Positions 1 to 12,600 of a DNA stretch of 64,000 nt are shown here, piece after piece (positions within the stretch are counted from its first letter, which is position 1; every line of letters begins with the position of its first letter). The notes under the pieces are model-generated. The model made no database searches. It was not told where the DNA came from and saw only the letters and a list, made by a program, of their open reading frames with translations. The DNA comes from Takakia lepidozioides. Its lineage: Eukaryota; Streptophyta; Takakiopsida; Takakiales; Takakiaceae. Made by a program: the position numbers and the translations under genes. The stretch covers positions 67,394,001 to 67,458,000 of the forward strand of contig CM060733.1 in NCBI GenBank assembly GCA_030704615.1, read 5' to 3'.

Positions 1-2274
1 CACTGTGGGCGATCAGGGAGAACAGCAGCAAGTTCACCATGATGACCCTCAGCAGGCCATGCTTATGAGTTCCATAAGCAGGACACTTAATTTGTTGGGC
101 ACTTATGTGAAATCCCATGTTCCATCTACCCAATTGGCAGCTTTGAGGGAGGAACTCAGGAAGGAGTTTGAGGCTTGAATTGCCACTGAGTGTGCTAACA
201 AGGTAGATGAGGAGGTCAATCTCAAGTTACAGCAAGAGTTGGAGGACACAAAGGCTGCTTTGCAGTTGGCCAAGGGACATTTGATTGAAGCAGGCCTCGA
301 GCAGGACCAGTTGCATGAAGCACATAAGCAACAGTTATACCAATTGCAGGTGAAGCATGAGGGCAAGTTGCAAGAAGTGAATGTACTAATACAGAGTTGG
401 AGGCAGTACATGAGAAGATGACCATACAATGTGCTACACTCACAACTACTCTGAGCAAACTGCATTAGAAGTTAACAGACAAGGGGAGAGATGTATGAAG
501 GCAGAAGCTGAGATAATAGAGCAAGCGAAACTCATTGTTGATATGAAGAATACAATCTGTCGCAATGAGAATACTTTCAAACAATACAGACAGGTTGAGG
601 CTGACCAGGAGAGGTACATCCTGGAGTTGCAACAAACAGTCATGGTCAATAGAAATGAACTCTCTGTGGCTAACAAGGCTTGGAAGGAAGCCAATAATCT
701 GGCTGCTGCCTATGCAGGTCTGGTTGAACCTCATGCAAAGCGCATGGAGGCTTTACAGCAGCAGTTAGATGTGTACAGACTCACGGAGGAGCAGACTCTC
801 AGGGGTGCCACACACGACTTGGTGGATAACCACCTTATGCAGGTCTGGTTAGCACAAGGCCGGCAAAGGCAAAGCACCACGGAAACTCACCCAGGGCGAG
901 ATGAATGAGCTCAGATTGCAGGTGCAGAACATTGCCACAAGTACTATAGACAATGTCTATAGTAGGATAGCGAAGCTACAGGAGGACGTGGAAGGCCTGC
1001 AGACTCAAGTGGATGACCTGAGTTCAAATATTGACAAGAGAGTCTTTGTTCCTGAGGAGCAGCTGATGGCTACTTATTTACATGCTAGGACTCTAATTTT
1101 TCAATCTTCTTCACAGGGGGTGCAGGAGATGCCAGTGGTAGAAGAGTCAGTGGTACCAATACCACAGCAGGCGGCTGTGCAGGTAGCTGACCCTGTTGTT
1201 ACTACAGCCACACCACAGCCTGAGGTATGGGGGGATGCTGCTTTTAACCCACCTAGGACTCCTGCTGCACGGGAGTACAGTCGGGCTATGATTATGCTCT
1301 TCAACCAAATTCCCATTGTGTTGGATTTGGCTTGGAAAGAATTTAGTCCTCCGCAATCGTTGGCACATTACTACCAAATCATGCGCATATGATTGCCGGT
1401 GGCAACTCGGACTAAGGTTCTTCCGAACAATCGACCCATTGAGGATCATCACTTTGCCAGGTACTGGTCTGAGGCAGGTACCATGCTGAGTGAATTAATT
1501 GCCTTCCAGGTTGTACATGGGTACATCTATACCAAGACCAAGGAGCTATCTAGTATTGTCATGGGCTGTGGATTATACTATGCTGCTTGTTTTCTAGCAC
1601 GTTATCACAGATGCAATCCCGATTTCTGAGTTATTCCAGTGGGGATCATTGGGTCTTACCTTCAGTGCCACCTCATATGTACCTATATGATGCAAAAGTT
1701 ATGATGCAGAAGGATTCCCAACTTCGTTCATGGTTTCATTCGGCTTGGAACAATTTGACAACATAGAAATTCGGCCCTGAGGATATTTTCTTTAAATGAC
1801 ATGAAGCTTGGAAATACTTACACTGTTCCAAAGTCATTGGCACACCTCTTACCTATACGGATAAGGAGTTCAGGACGTCACTAATTTTGCTTGCAAAGGC
1901 TTACAACAAGTTGTACAGTTTAAACTTCCAGACATGGTGGGACCACATTGTATGCCACACAGGATTCCACTAAAGTTTGGCCGTTAAAACACCTAAGGGG
2001 AGACGAGGATTCTGATACTACTGTTTCTTTAGAGGACTCTTTTGACATGGCAGAGGACTATGCACTTCAGATGGCAGAGAAGAAAAGACGGGGATCTCAT
2101 ATGCCTGAGAGATTACCTCGTTATCAGCCAAAGGAGGGTCAGACATTTCCAGGTAGTGCTCAATCATCTCCATCCGCCAGTAAGAAGACTCGGGCTCGCA
2201 CACGGAGTCCTTCACACGACTCTCACCGACAGAAGGGTGCTCGCTCACAAAGGTTTGCTGATCCCAAACAGTAA
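1..2274 (+). pseudogene. Decayed coiled-coil ORF, possibly the last ORF of an LTR element
   Basis: Open pieces at 239-421, 429-908, 901-1392, 1393-1629 and 1948-2274 lie on one strand in changing frames, with stops and frame changes between them. The predicted peptides are rich in Q, E, K and L with heptad-like stretches (429-1100), which suggests a coiled coil. The last piece ends in a basic Ser/Arg/His-rich tail. I recognise no polymerase, protease, integrase or zinc-knuckle motif. A purine tract and a TG dinucleotide follow directly, as at the 3' end of an LTR element, so a retrotransposon-borne ORF is the best guess. The 5' end lies outside the window. Confidence 0.35.
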
Positions 2275-2295
2275 ACCGTGAGGACACGGCTTTTT

Positions 2296-2312
2296 GAGAG
2301 GGGGAGGGGTAA
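2296..2312 (+). other. Candidate polypurine tract followed by an LTR-like TG start
   Basis: A purine run (GAGAGGGGGAGGGG) lies about 20 bases after the stop of the upstream ORF. It is followed by TGTTAGAAGG at 2313, as expected where plus-strand priming precedes a 3' LTR. No second copy of this LTR is in the window, so its 3' limit cannot be set. Confidence 0.4.
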
Positions 2313-2430
2313 TGTTAGAAGGCTGCTTGGGACTTAGACGTTTTTACGGGTTCTGTGGGGTACCCTTAATTTTTGCGCAGACTGAGACCAACAGGAGCCT
2401 TAGGGGTGGCAGCAGTAGGCTTTAAGGGGG

Positions 2431-2640
2431 TTACACAACCCGACACAGCTCCACATAGCCAGACACAGCCCGCCACAACTTTACACAGCCCGACACAGCT
2501 CCACACAGCCAGACACAGTCCGCCACAGCTTCACACAGCCCGACACAGCTTCGCACAGCTTTACACAGCCAGTCACAGCCCGACACAGCTTTACACAGCC
2601 AGTCACAGCTTGGCACAGCTTGACATAGCCTGTCACAGTA
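2431..2640. repeat. 10-bp tandem repeat, unit like NNNCACAGCY
   Basis: About 21 consecutive units keep an exact 10-base register with the shared core CACAGC and variable neighbouring bases. The 90-residue open frame over this region is a by-product of the repeat and is not annotated as a gene. Confidence 0.85.
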
Positions 2641-2671
2641 CATAGGGAACAGTTATCATTGACAAGGAACC

Positions 2672-3143
2672 CTGCAACCTGTTTGCCTTTGCACTCTATC
2701 CGCTTTGGATAGGCTCATGCACGGCTCCCTGCACTCTAGGCTGAACCGCTTCTCATGATCTGAAAACACAAGTGCTACAACTAACTCGAACCTGGCACTC
2801 ACAGACTCGAGCTGATCTTTCTCGAGTGATAAGGAAAGGATTATTACAAGCACATAAGCTCTCTCAAACTCACATACTTGCACATGAAAACATCACTCAT
2901 ATATTAGGTCGAGCCAAGTGCACCCCACGCCATGGGGAATCCACACTACGGCGCCATAGCTAGACGCGGTGAGGCTCAACTCGAGAAAGATGAGCCCACC
3001 GCGATCTGCCGTGAAGATAACAACGCCAGGTGCCCAAACATGTATTGGCCCCTGGATTGACACTTGGGTCAATCCCAAATGTCAATATATAAAAGCTAGC
3101 TATTTCCTAGCTAACTTCACACTAGTGGTAAAATAACTTGACA
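2672..3143 (-). repeat. Fragment of retrotransposon B: LTR R/U5 part plus start of leader
   Basis: This stretch is nearly identical to 55,360-55,830 and, over its LTR part, to 56,108-56,412 and the complement of 45,428-45,743. On the minus strand it runs from TGTCAAG at 3143 through a TATA-like TTTTATATATTG to CCTTATCA at 2827, then into the leader (CTCGAG...). The CTAGTG-rich upstream part of the LTR is missing. At 3143/3144 it abuts family A sequence directly. Confidence 0.75.
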
Positions 3144-4326
3144 CCCTTTTGAAGCCTTACTTCTAAGATGAAGCGCGTCCAAATCGGCATCAAGTGTTGC
3201 GTCCGCCACCTGTGCTGTTGGATCATGAAAATGAACCTGAGTACGAGGTGGAGGCAGTGCTTAAGTCAAGGAGGTTCAAGAATCAAGAAACGGAGTACCT
3301 CGTGAAATAGAAGGGCTATCATCATGTGGAGGCATCTTGGATGCTTGCCTCAGAAATGGGAAACGCATCCGAAGCGGTTGCAGCTTTCGAAGGGCGACCT
3401 CAAAAGCGGAAGAAGCGTTGATGGGGACATCAACCTTGGATCGTGGGAGAGGAAATGCATGCTTAGCCTGGCTTAGATAGCTTAGGAATCCGATTGCAAA
3501 AATTTGTGTTGTACAAATTTTGTTATAAATGAAATGGTTTCCAAATGTTACGCCTCCTATTTTGTTTGGAATGGTGATGCATGGTAGGGTTGGCTAGTGT
3601 GTAGAATGCATGCTAGCTTACAAAAGTGGGAGAGGTAAATTGGATTAATCGTGTGTTTGCGCAGAGCCAAAATCGGGTGACTCCCATCCAAGGGGCAAAG
3701 AAACTTGCGCCTTTTTTGGGAGTTCACGTGCTAGTGCGCACCTGGCGCGTGCGCGTACTATAACTGCGCTACCGAGGGGGTTGCCTTGTAGTGCGGGCTA
3801 ACGCGGAAGCTACGTGCTTCCGTTCACATACTATAATCGTGTAGCCTCGGGACAAAGTCGTAGTGCGGCTTCGGCGTGTTCCCGTATCTCAGGCCAGCAT
3901 TCCAAGGCGGACCCAATTGTAGTGATTGGGGCGCACGGTTGGTTCAAGGTTATTTTCCTAGTCAAAAAGGGTTCAAGGTGAACCCTTGCTCAAGGTGATG
4001 TCAAAAGCGGCATCATGAGCGGTCGCAAGCAATGTTGTTGCAGTAAGGCGATTCGATCCTCGGGGAGGATCGTTCCTTGGCCTTGAAGTGGGCCAAGAAG
4101 AGTGCACTGGGAGGAGCTTGAGAGGCTCCGCCCTTGGCTGAGACTTGGAGAAAGTCGGCCGAACTAGCTAGTGGAGAGTGGAGTCAAGTGTGGGGTTTGG
4201 TTCTTTGTCATGGGACGCCATGGTACGGAAACAAACTCCTTGATATGGGACGCCACAACTTGGATGTTCGTTTCTACAAAATGGAGAAGTCGATGAGGAC
4301 ATCGACTCCCTGTTGGTAGGGGTGTG
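3144..4326 (+). pseudogene. Truncated Ty3/gypsy chromovirus (family A): chromodomain end and 3' noncoding region
   Basis: This is the plus-strand counterpart of the 3' part of the complete element at 23,235-30,197. From 3150 to 3421 it encodes the end of the integrase C-terminal region and a chromodomain-like segment (EYLVK, then KGYHHVEASW) ending in a lysine/arginine-rich tail and TGA. The Trp codon expected after EYLVK reads TAG (about 3307), so the copy is dead. The rest, 3425-4326, is the noncoding stretch before the 3' LTR and ends in the purine tract GGTAGGGGTGTG. Everything 5' of 3144 is lost. Confidence 0.8.
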
Positions 4327-5067
4327 TGTCGCGGCCCTTTGCCTTGAGGGCAGGGGGGTCGGGACGCACAGGGGCTGCCCCTGTGGTGGGGGCGGTGGCC
4401 GCAATAGGTACGGGGGAGGGGGGGGGGGGGGCTGAAGCACCCTTGTGTACCCAAGGCACTCAAGGAGGCGGAGGCACTCACTAGGTGGAGCCCCGCACAC
4501 CGGGTTGCGGTGGGGGTGGCTCCACAAGGGGTGGTGGTAGCTTAGTGGGACTTAGTGGGGATGGCATAGGACTCACCATGGGGCGGAGACCTTGTGGTGG
4601 GAGTCGTGGGGAGTCTTGGGACTCACCACGGTCCAATGGGGCCGTGGTGGGTGGGCCAAGACTCACCGCGACTCATCACCGGGAATCGAGGGTCTTCGTG
4701 GTGGTTCGCCATAAAATGGCATGGTTGTTTGTGAAACCCCCGCGGACAATCACAGAAGTATATATAGGGGAGTAGTAAACCTGGGAACGGTGCAAGCCTG
4801 TTGGTGACCAAAAACTAGTGAGTAAGCGAGCGAGCCGGAAAGCGACCAAGGAGTGGGGAGCTATTCCGGATTGCCATCCACCAAAGGGAATTTCCACTAG
4901 GCCCAAATTGGTGGAGGGTCTGTTGGGGGAAGAAAGGGGGATCGTTATGTCCCGGTGAGCAGCCGAAGCTCCAAGTTGGCCCGACGGCCAGGTTGGGAGT
5001 TAGGCGCGCGCATCAAAGCGAGTAACTATGACTTGAAGGGGAGCTTACCGAAGTGAGGTGCGCGACA
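4327..5067 (+). repeat. 3' LTR of the truncated family A element
   Basis: The LTR starts TGTCGCGGCC and ends GCGCGACA, giving TG...CA ends with short inverted termini. It matches the two 726-bp LTRs of the complete copy in reverse orientation and is about 741 bp long. A TATA-like GTATATATAGGG lies near 4758. ORFs read across it on either strand are artefacts of G-rich sequence. Confidence 0.85.
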
Positions 5068-5280
5068 CGCATGATATTCTATGTTCTCAATGCTGTGACC
5101 AGGCTCCACGTTGCCAAGTACCTCTCCCCAAAAGCAGACCGACCTAATTCCACATCTGCTTGGGCTTTTTCATACTTCCTGCAATCGAGAGCACAAACTT
5201 TGTAAATTAACTGTCACTGTCCACCATGAAATGAAATTCGTACACATGCAAACTTGCCAGAAAGTGCCAAGGAACAGTAC

Positions 5281-6778
5281 TCACTCAATCCAAGGAGCTA
5301 TGCTTGTGTGGTTGTTAATGACATAATCGTGAATTAGACTGCGCAAATCCACATCCAATTTGCGAGTTCTGCCAGCACCTTCGAGGACCTCCCCAACCAC
5401 TCCCTCCACTCCCTCATCCTCATCGGCATCCCAAATTCGCCTCCTAGTTGCGGGGAAATCTGCCATGTACTCGGTACAAAACCCTAGTGCCTCATCCAAC
5501 ACATACCCTTCTGCCATGGAGCCTTCAGGTTTTGCCTTATTACGAACATATCCCTTGAGGTATTTCATTGCCCTCTCCACCGGGTACATCCACCTCGTGT
5601 TTACAGGTCCACAGACAGCCAACTCATCAACCAAGTGTACCAGCAGGTGAGTCATGACATCAAAGAACGAAGGTGGAAACTCTTTTTCTAGGAGACACAA
5701 TGTGATGACAACCTCTTCACGTAGAGAGTGCATATCTGCAGGATCCACAACCTTGCAACAAAGTTTCCTGAAAACTCTTGACACTCGTATTATGGCGCGT
5801 TGTGGACCAGGTTCCATCAAACCATGTAGACACAACGGAAGGATTTGTTGCATTAGTGTGTGATAATCATGACTCTTCAAATACATCAACTTTCCATCCT
5901 CCACGTGTTTTTTGTATGCAGATGCATACCCGGTGGGCACCTTCAACGATGACAGAGTCTTCAAAAATGATTTATGCTCCTCTGCACTCAAGACGTCAGG
6001 GGCTGCTGGCATTAACACCGTATTTGCTCTACTTCCATGGGGTCGCACCCACAAGTCCTGCCGGATCCCATCTCATTCCAAGTCCCTCCTAGATTTCAAA
6101 GTGTCTTTTTCTCCAAGGATAGTCTTCACTATGTTTTCACAGAGGTTTTTCTCGCAATGCATAGGGTCCAGTGTGTGTTGAATGAGGAGATCCTACACAT
6201 AGGGAAATGCATGTTGATCTTGAAAGCCGAATGTTTACCTTCCAGTAAGGTAGGTCGAATTGACACGCCCGTCGTTTCACCCCATTAGCTTTGGAAGGAT
6301 CTGGTACTGTGGATTTTCGGCCTCTGGCTCTCCCATTGCCTACAACAACCCATTCTGCATACTGTATGACATATTTTTGGCTATGATGCAAATAATGCGA
6401 GTCCACATTTGGGCCGCATTTGGGACATCTTGCGTACCCTTTCGTCGCTTGGCCAGCCAACAACCCATACGCAGGAAGTTGTGAATGCTCCACATCAACA
6501 TAGCCCGTAGCTAAAAATCTCTCTGAAATCGGGGCCTAGACACATCGTGTGCCATTACTCTTGTGCTCCACAAAATTTGCAGCTCGTCCACCAATGGCGC
6601 CATGTACACATCTATGTTTGCACTTGTTACTGATTCTTTGCGCCAATCCCAATCGGGAAATCAATTTCATGGCCTCATAATGCGAGACTGGTAGGGTGTT
6701 CCCACGAGGTAAAATGGAGTTCTTCAGCAGAGACAAGAGCTCATCAACAAATGGTTGGAGCAACCGTGTGTTGCGCAT
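5281..6778 (-). pseudogene. CACTA (En/Spm-like) TNP2-type transposase with DUF4218 region
   Basis: Three minus-strand blocks read in order. 6778-6536 resembles the TNP2 N-terminal part (LPVSHYEAMKLI, then a Cys/His pair). 6493-6137 contains LPAYGLLAG...TKGYARCPKC, typical of the Transposase_21 core. 6160-5281 carries MHCEKNLCENIV and then DUF4218 (KSHDYHTLMQQ, FPPSFFDVMTHLLVHLVDE, RWMYPVERAMKYLKGYVRN). The family catalyses cut-and-paste movement of CACTA elements. Frame changes join the blocks, and a TGA replaces the Trp expected in LEWDGIR (near 6085), so this copy is inactive. I did not find its terminal CACTA repeats. Confidence 0.85.
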
Positions 6779-8289
6779 GCGTTCAAGATCATCAACGTTG
6801 CAGAAAGACGACTGTGCTTACTGCCACTGTATAATTTGATTTTTGATTCTTCCATCAGTTTTTGATGTTGGGGATCCACAAATGCTCCATCCATCTATCT
6901 TGGATCTAGATCTGAACCCATGTGGTTCGACAAAACTCACCTACCACAGATATTTTTCCTTGCCTAATCACTCTCCTTCCAACCCTCTCTCTTCCTGCAT
7001 GGATATTGCTTCGGCCCCTTTCGAAGTCTACTGTCATAGCCCTTCAGTGTCTCACTGATTGAGCACCCTGTATAGCCCTATGTCCAGGGTCCGTAACTTG
7101 TGTCACCCCTATTTCTAGAATGTTCTAGGATGATCGCATTATGCAGTATGGTTGCTCTGGTATTATTGCTCTTGGATTCACGGTTCACTATGAGTTGGGC
7201 CTCATGGTGGCCTGCGGGCCTTGTAAGGGTTTTAATTTTTTTTTCCCTTCAATAATGATAATAAAGCTCTCAAGGGCTTCCTCCCCTTTCCTCATATATA
7301 TATATAGACATATGATTTTTCTTTATTTATTTAATGGAAAGGGTAGACGGAAGATTTGAGGAGCGATGGCGGAGCGGCGAGGGAGCGCCCAACGGTCGCT
7401 TCATCACTCACTTGCAGCTTTTCCCCAGTTCTTTGTGTTTTTTTCAGTCTACTATGGATTGCATAATGATCTCCTTCCCTTTAGCTTTCCTTTCATAGTC
7501 TTTTTGTTGTGGTTGGTTTCTCTTATCGACCTCTGCTGTATGTTCATCCTTCTTTCTAACTTCTCCTTTCATCTCATGCTCGCTAGTACCGTATCCCTAA
7601 ATCGCCCTCTACAGCCGTCTCTAATTAAGACGGTTGTCACTGTTTCTCTTTCCCGCTAGTTCTAGCTCCTTCTTCCCTCTTCCCGTTTTTTCTGTGGCTT
7701 GCTATTCTCAGTTCTATCTCCTCCCTCTTTGTTTGTGCTGCATTCTCGGTCTCTGTATTCGCTCCAAGTTCTGGCTGTTCCTAGGTCAGGCAGGTCTAGA
7801 AAGTTCTAATTGTTGGTTCCCTGTTCTTTCCCTTAGTTTCTGCTCCTCTTAGCTCCAGACCTTCGTCAACCCTCTAGCTAGCACTGTCTCTATTCTGGCT
7901 TCGGTCGCCATTTAGTTTTTTATATTTCATCTTTATCTCCCCATCGAGGAGTCTTCTCGGATTCATTATGGCCCCTGGAAGCAGCAAACCGCGGTTCAAG
8001 GAGCCAGTTGAGACTCGGATTCCAAGGAGCTTGCTACTGCCAATGCAAAGAAGAACACAACCAACCTCTAGTACCGGGTTCTTTCTGGCGCATCAAGCCC
8101 GTTCAAGGATGGGAGCGGCCAGTGGTTCAGTTAGGCCTCCTTCTCCTCCCTTCACATTCAATCCCATCCCTCCCCCCCAACCACCGGTCCCAATATGGAT
8201 GTGGCTTGATCTTATTGCTAGCGTGTGAGCTGACGGGTACGGCCCGCAAGGTACAGCCGGGGAACCCCCGCTCCGGCAGCCTCATCGGC
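6779..8289. other. No recognisable gene
   Basis: T-rich, low-similarity sequence with a short TA run near 7295. Open frames here are short, lack recognisable motifs and have no support from repeats elsewhere in the window. I see no gene. Confidence 0.5.
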
Positions 8290-9190
8290 GAGCTGGATGC
8301 CCCATGTCAAATCATCCCCACCCCTCCGCCCGTTGCCCCGCCCCCGCCCGCACACTGTTCCCGCGCCCCCCCTGACCCCCATCGCCCGCCGGCCGCACAG
8401 GGACCCCTGACCCCCGCCCCACCGCTGGCCGCGCGGCGCCCATCTCCCACCCCCAATCTCCAGCCACGTGGCGGCCCCCCGCTGTGGATCCCCTCACTGG
8501 GTTGATCCCCCTTCCAGTGCCGGAGTGATCCCCCACCCCCATCCCAGCCACGTGGGGCTACCCCCAACCGTCGATCCCCTCCCCATCCATCCAACCTCAA
8601 TTGAATGGATGACGCCGGTTGAAGGTCCCATGACGCGCCCATCGCCATGTGGCACTCCCGCCACCGTCGATCCCCTCCTCCATCCGCGGCGCGCTCCCCG
8701 AGACGTCGCCGCTCCCCCCGACGCACCTTGATCCTTCCGGACCGGGAGTGATCCCCCAACCCCAATCGCCCGCCACGTGCGGCTCCCCCGGACCGTCGAT
8801 CCCTGCGCATCCATCGGACCTCACAAACAGTGGATGTTGTGTGTCATCCGCCCCTCATCCCCCCGCCATCCTCCCGCTCCCCCCGCCGTCGATCCCCTCT
8901 TCCCATCGACGGCCCGATCTCCCGACACGTCGCCGGCCCCCCCCCCTCCGTTGATCCCCGTCCAATGCGGTGACTGATCCCCCTCCACCCATTGGACGGC
9001 ACGTGGCGCTCCCCCCGCCGCCGATCCCCTCTTCCCATCCATGGCGCGATCCCCCAACACATCGCCGCTCCCCCCGACCTGGCTTGATCCCCACTCCGGA
9101 CCCGCAATGATCCCCCACCCCTAATCGCCCGCCACATGCTGCTCCCCCGAACCGTCGATCCCTTGCTCATCCATCCAACATCAAAACAAT
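8290..9190. repeat. GATCCCC microrepeat cloud with degenerate longer units
   Basis: The motif GATCCCC recurs many times, usually within TCGATCCCCTC or TGATCCCCCAC. A longer block (TGATCCCC, then CGCCACGTG, GGCTCCCCC and CGTCGATCCC) recurs near 8526, 8748 and 9109. Proline- or glycine-rich frames on either strand are by-products. The motif reappears near 12,355-12,410, 13,180-13,360 and 14,465, and as GGGGATC inside the introns of the gene at 9607-12,709. From 9191 to 9606 I see no gene. Confidence 0.7.
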
Positions 9191-9606
9191 GGATGTTCTG
9201 GGTCATCCGCCCCGGATGGTTCCTTCAACCACAGGTTGCTTATATGGACTCCAACTATTTCAAGTGGAGGTGGACATCGTGTATATACGGATGTTCCGGT
9301 CATTCCTTGGAGCAGGATCGACGATTTTGTGAGAGGGGAGGAAGAAAGGGCAGAGGTGCGCCCACTCACTTCAACAGAACGGTGCCTAAAAAGGGAAAGC
9401 ATGAGGAGGGCGAGCTCTTAGCTCCAAGGGCCAATAGTTGCTCTGTTGTGATAAAGTCCGCCTTCACCTTTGTGGTTTCTGGATGGTCTCTATGTGTTCT
9501 TTGTAATGGCATGCTGTGCTTGTTTGCATTGTTTGCTCTTCTATTGTGTCAAAATGCTATGCTCTCTTGCTCCAAGTATTCCACTCCGCCGACATAGTTC
9601 TCATCA

Positions 9607-12600
9607 TTGTCCAGGTTCCATTGTTCTTATGGACCTGAGGACAAGCGCACAAATGTAATACCTGTCAATAAACATTCTTTGAAGAGAAGGAACGGCAGGA
9701 GAGGGTGTGTGCTGAATGCTTCATCGCCTTCTTACAACAACCACAAAGGGCCGAGACGGAAGAAAGTCGTTCAGGGAGAGTCCATCAAGAGGGGTTGCCT
9801 CTGTCAGTTTAGGATTGGACGATGCTTGCTGAAATCATGGCCCAACATGAACAACGGGTATTTGACAGCAAGGTCAATGGAGAGAAGTGGTGTCGTGATG
9901 ATGTTGTGCTTGAGCATGACATTAGAAACATCATGGACAAGCTGGCATGTGAGACTTTCAAGCGATATAAGGACGAGGGGTCCAGTCTGAAGATGTGGAA
10001 GGAGGCCCAGCCCCAGAGTGTTTTCTTCTATCAAGAGGACACGCCCGATGCCCTTGCTGGAGGAACACGACGCGGCAATGTCGACCTCAAATTTGCCATT
10101 GGCATTCAAACAGAATTTCAGAAAAAAACAATGCTCCAAATGGGTGACAAAGGTATCGTCTCTTGTGATGCGACCTTCGGAACGAATGAACACAAGGTGT
10201 GTGGAATCGACGGCGTGGACTCCTGGGAGCATGAGAGCATAGCATCTTTCACTGTGAAGGGGATCAGTGGGGAGCAGGGGATCAGTGGAGAGCAGGGGCA
10301 CAGGGGGACCATAGCCTTATCCGATGTGCAGGGGATCACGACATTGGGTCATCACCAGTGACCTATTAATCCCCCTATCGGATTCGACACCACGGCTGCC
10401 TCAGCCCATTAGGGGACTAGACACATAGGCCAAACTCCATTATGTATACTGCTCTGTATATGTTGGGACCATGACGTGTACTTGTGTGATTCGTAGTGAG
10501 GGGTGCGCAGGCAGGAGAGAAGATAGCTTAGCAAATGCATGTCTTGGGGGGTTATAGAGAGGAATGATGGAGGGATGGTCTCCTTCCAGGGGATCATGGC
10601 ATAGCCCACAGGGGGGATCACATAATACTAAAATGAGAACAGAAGGGGTTGCAGGGTTCGGGGTTCACCTCCTGTGATTTCTTGTCATTGATTTCAGTAA
10701 AATGTTTCGTCTATTTTCAAAACAAAAGTACTTACATTGCACATTTTCGTCTTTGTGTGCAGTATGCCATGTATACTCTTATGGTCTTCGACATTTGGCT
10801 GAACGGCATCCCTGTTGCAGACATAATATCTTCAAGAAACAATGCCAACGATTTGTCAAGTTGGATGTTGGCTCTTCGTCAAAGGCTCCAGGCCGATCAG
10901 CCGGATTGGCGTCCCAACGCATTCATTGTGGACGATGCCGATGCTGAGATTAACGCCATTTGGTTTGTTCTCAATCCCTCCCCCCTACCAATGAACTTCC
11001 ATTGCCTTGGCTGCTTCTGCATGAGGGGAACACTGAGAGGGGAACAGTCGATATGTTTCCTGCCGGGGGATCCGTGTAGAGGGGACCAAGAGTGTAGGGT
11101 TGCATGGGGGATCAGTGAAAGGGGATCGATTATGGGATCAGTGATCATGGGACAAGGGGAGGGTAGCAGGGGATCAAGAGCAGCAGATCTCACATCCGAC
11201 AATGATCGAGGGTCCAGGAGTCCAAGGTTGCATGGGGGGATTAGTGGAAGGGGATCAATTATGGATCAGTGATCAGGGACTTCGGACACTCGGGGTACCA
11301 GGGGATCAGGACCAGCACATGTTTGATCCGACAATGTGAATTTTATCAGCCTTTCATTGGCCATAGGAGGGCTCATGTATTCCCCTTTCATTGCCTTCAC
11401 CGGATCTGCATGAGGGGTTTCAGTCAAAGGGGATCAGGGGATCACGAGCAGGGAGCACTTATCAGAGATTCATACTTTGTATCTGATTTTGTGGTGGTCC
11501 TGTCGTGGTGTTGTAGCGGCCTTGCTAATGCCGTTTTGTGGATGGTTCAGGCATACGTTCCCGGGGGTGCCGGTTTTCTTGTGCCTTTGGCAAGTTCGAA
11601 GGGCCTGGCTGAGGAATGTCATCGAGAAGATCAAGGATGCCCAGTTAAGGGCCGATGTCTTGCAAGGTATGGGTGACATCATGTACAATAAAGGTGGTCC
11701 CATTGGTGACTCTTCGCAGGCCTGGGCTGTGTTTAGATTGTATGAGTTACAAACAAAGTATCCCGCAGCTAAATTGTTCTTCTTGTATATCCACAAATGG
11801 TGGATCCCGAAAGTGGACATGTGGGTTGTTGGAGCTCAAAATATCCCACATGCCGGACAAGATACGAATGCTGGAATTGAAGCGTACCATGCGAACCTGA
11901 AGAGGCGCTTGTCCCAAACAAGACAGAAAATGGGCGGGCGTCGACTGGATTGGTTGGTCTACATCCTAACAGGTAGCCTCCTCACACATTACTGGTACAT
12001 TTCGACCTTGAAAGCTGAAGGGTTCATTTGCAACTCTAGGATGGAACATTTCGTGCAAAATGCGGTGTGGATGGCTGAGTAGATACCGGAATCCAACGTG
12101 GATTTGCCCGAGCACACTGGGGATCCTGCGAAGGTAAAAAGCATGTCTTCTCCAGGCACTGTATACACTATATGTAATCCAGCATCCGAGTGGGCTTGTT
12201 GTGACTGCCCTAATGCCATGGAAAGGAACCTATGCAAGCACCAAGTGAAGGTGTTCAAGATGTTGCGGCCACATGTACCAGAGGGTTTAATTGTCCGAAC
12301 TTGTGGAACACGACTTGGGACACTCAATGGGGGCATGGCCAAGCTGCTCGACCTTGATCCCCTATCTGCTGCGGAGCCCCCGTGTGACACAGATCCCATG
12401 TGTGGCATTGATCCCCCTGCACCAGACACGGTTCCGGCTGGCAATGTCTTGGGGGAGCAGCAGCCCCACCATGAATCGCAGGCAACTGTCATGAAGGCCA
12501 TCGCAGAGGAGATGCTCGGTTTGGAAGTTTGTGTGAAAGGTAACATGGCTCTTCATAACCATCTTTTGAGTGACCTTCGTGTCACGAGAGGAAAGCTAGC

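Noticed and set aside
4164-4906. Short ORFs across the family A LTR, also seen near 23,590-24,120 and 29,820-30,290
   Set aside because: They lie within LTRs, occur on both strands, and repeat only because the LTR is repeated.
8307-9206. Gly- or Pro-rich ORFs on both strands
   Set aside because: They arise from the GATCCCC repeat region and have no recognisable domain or codon pattern.
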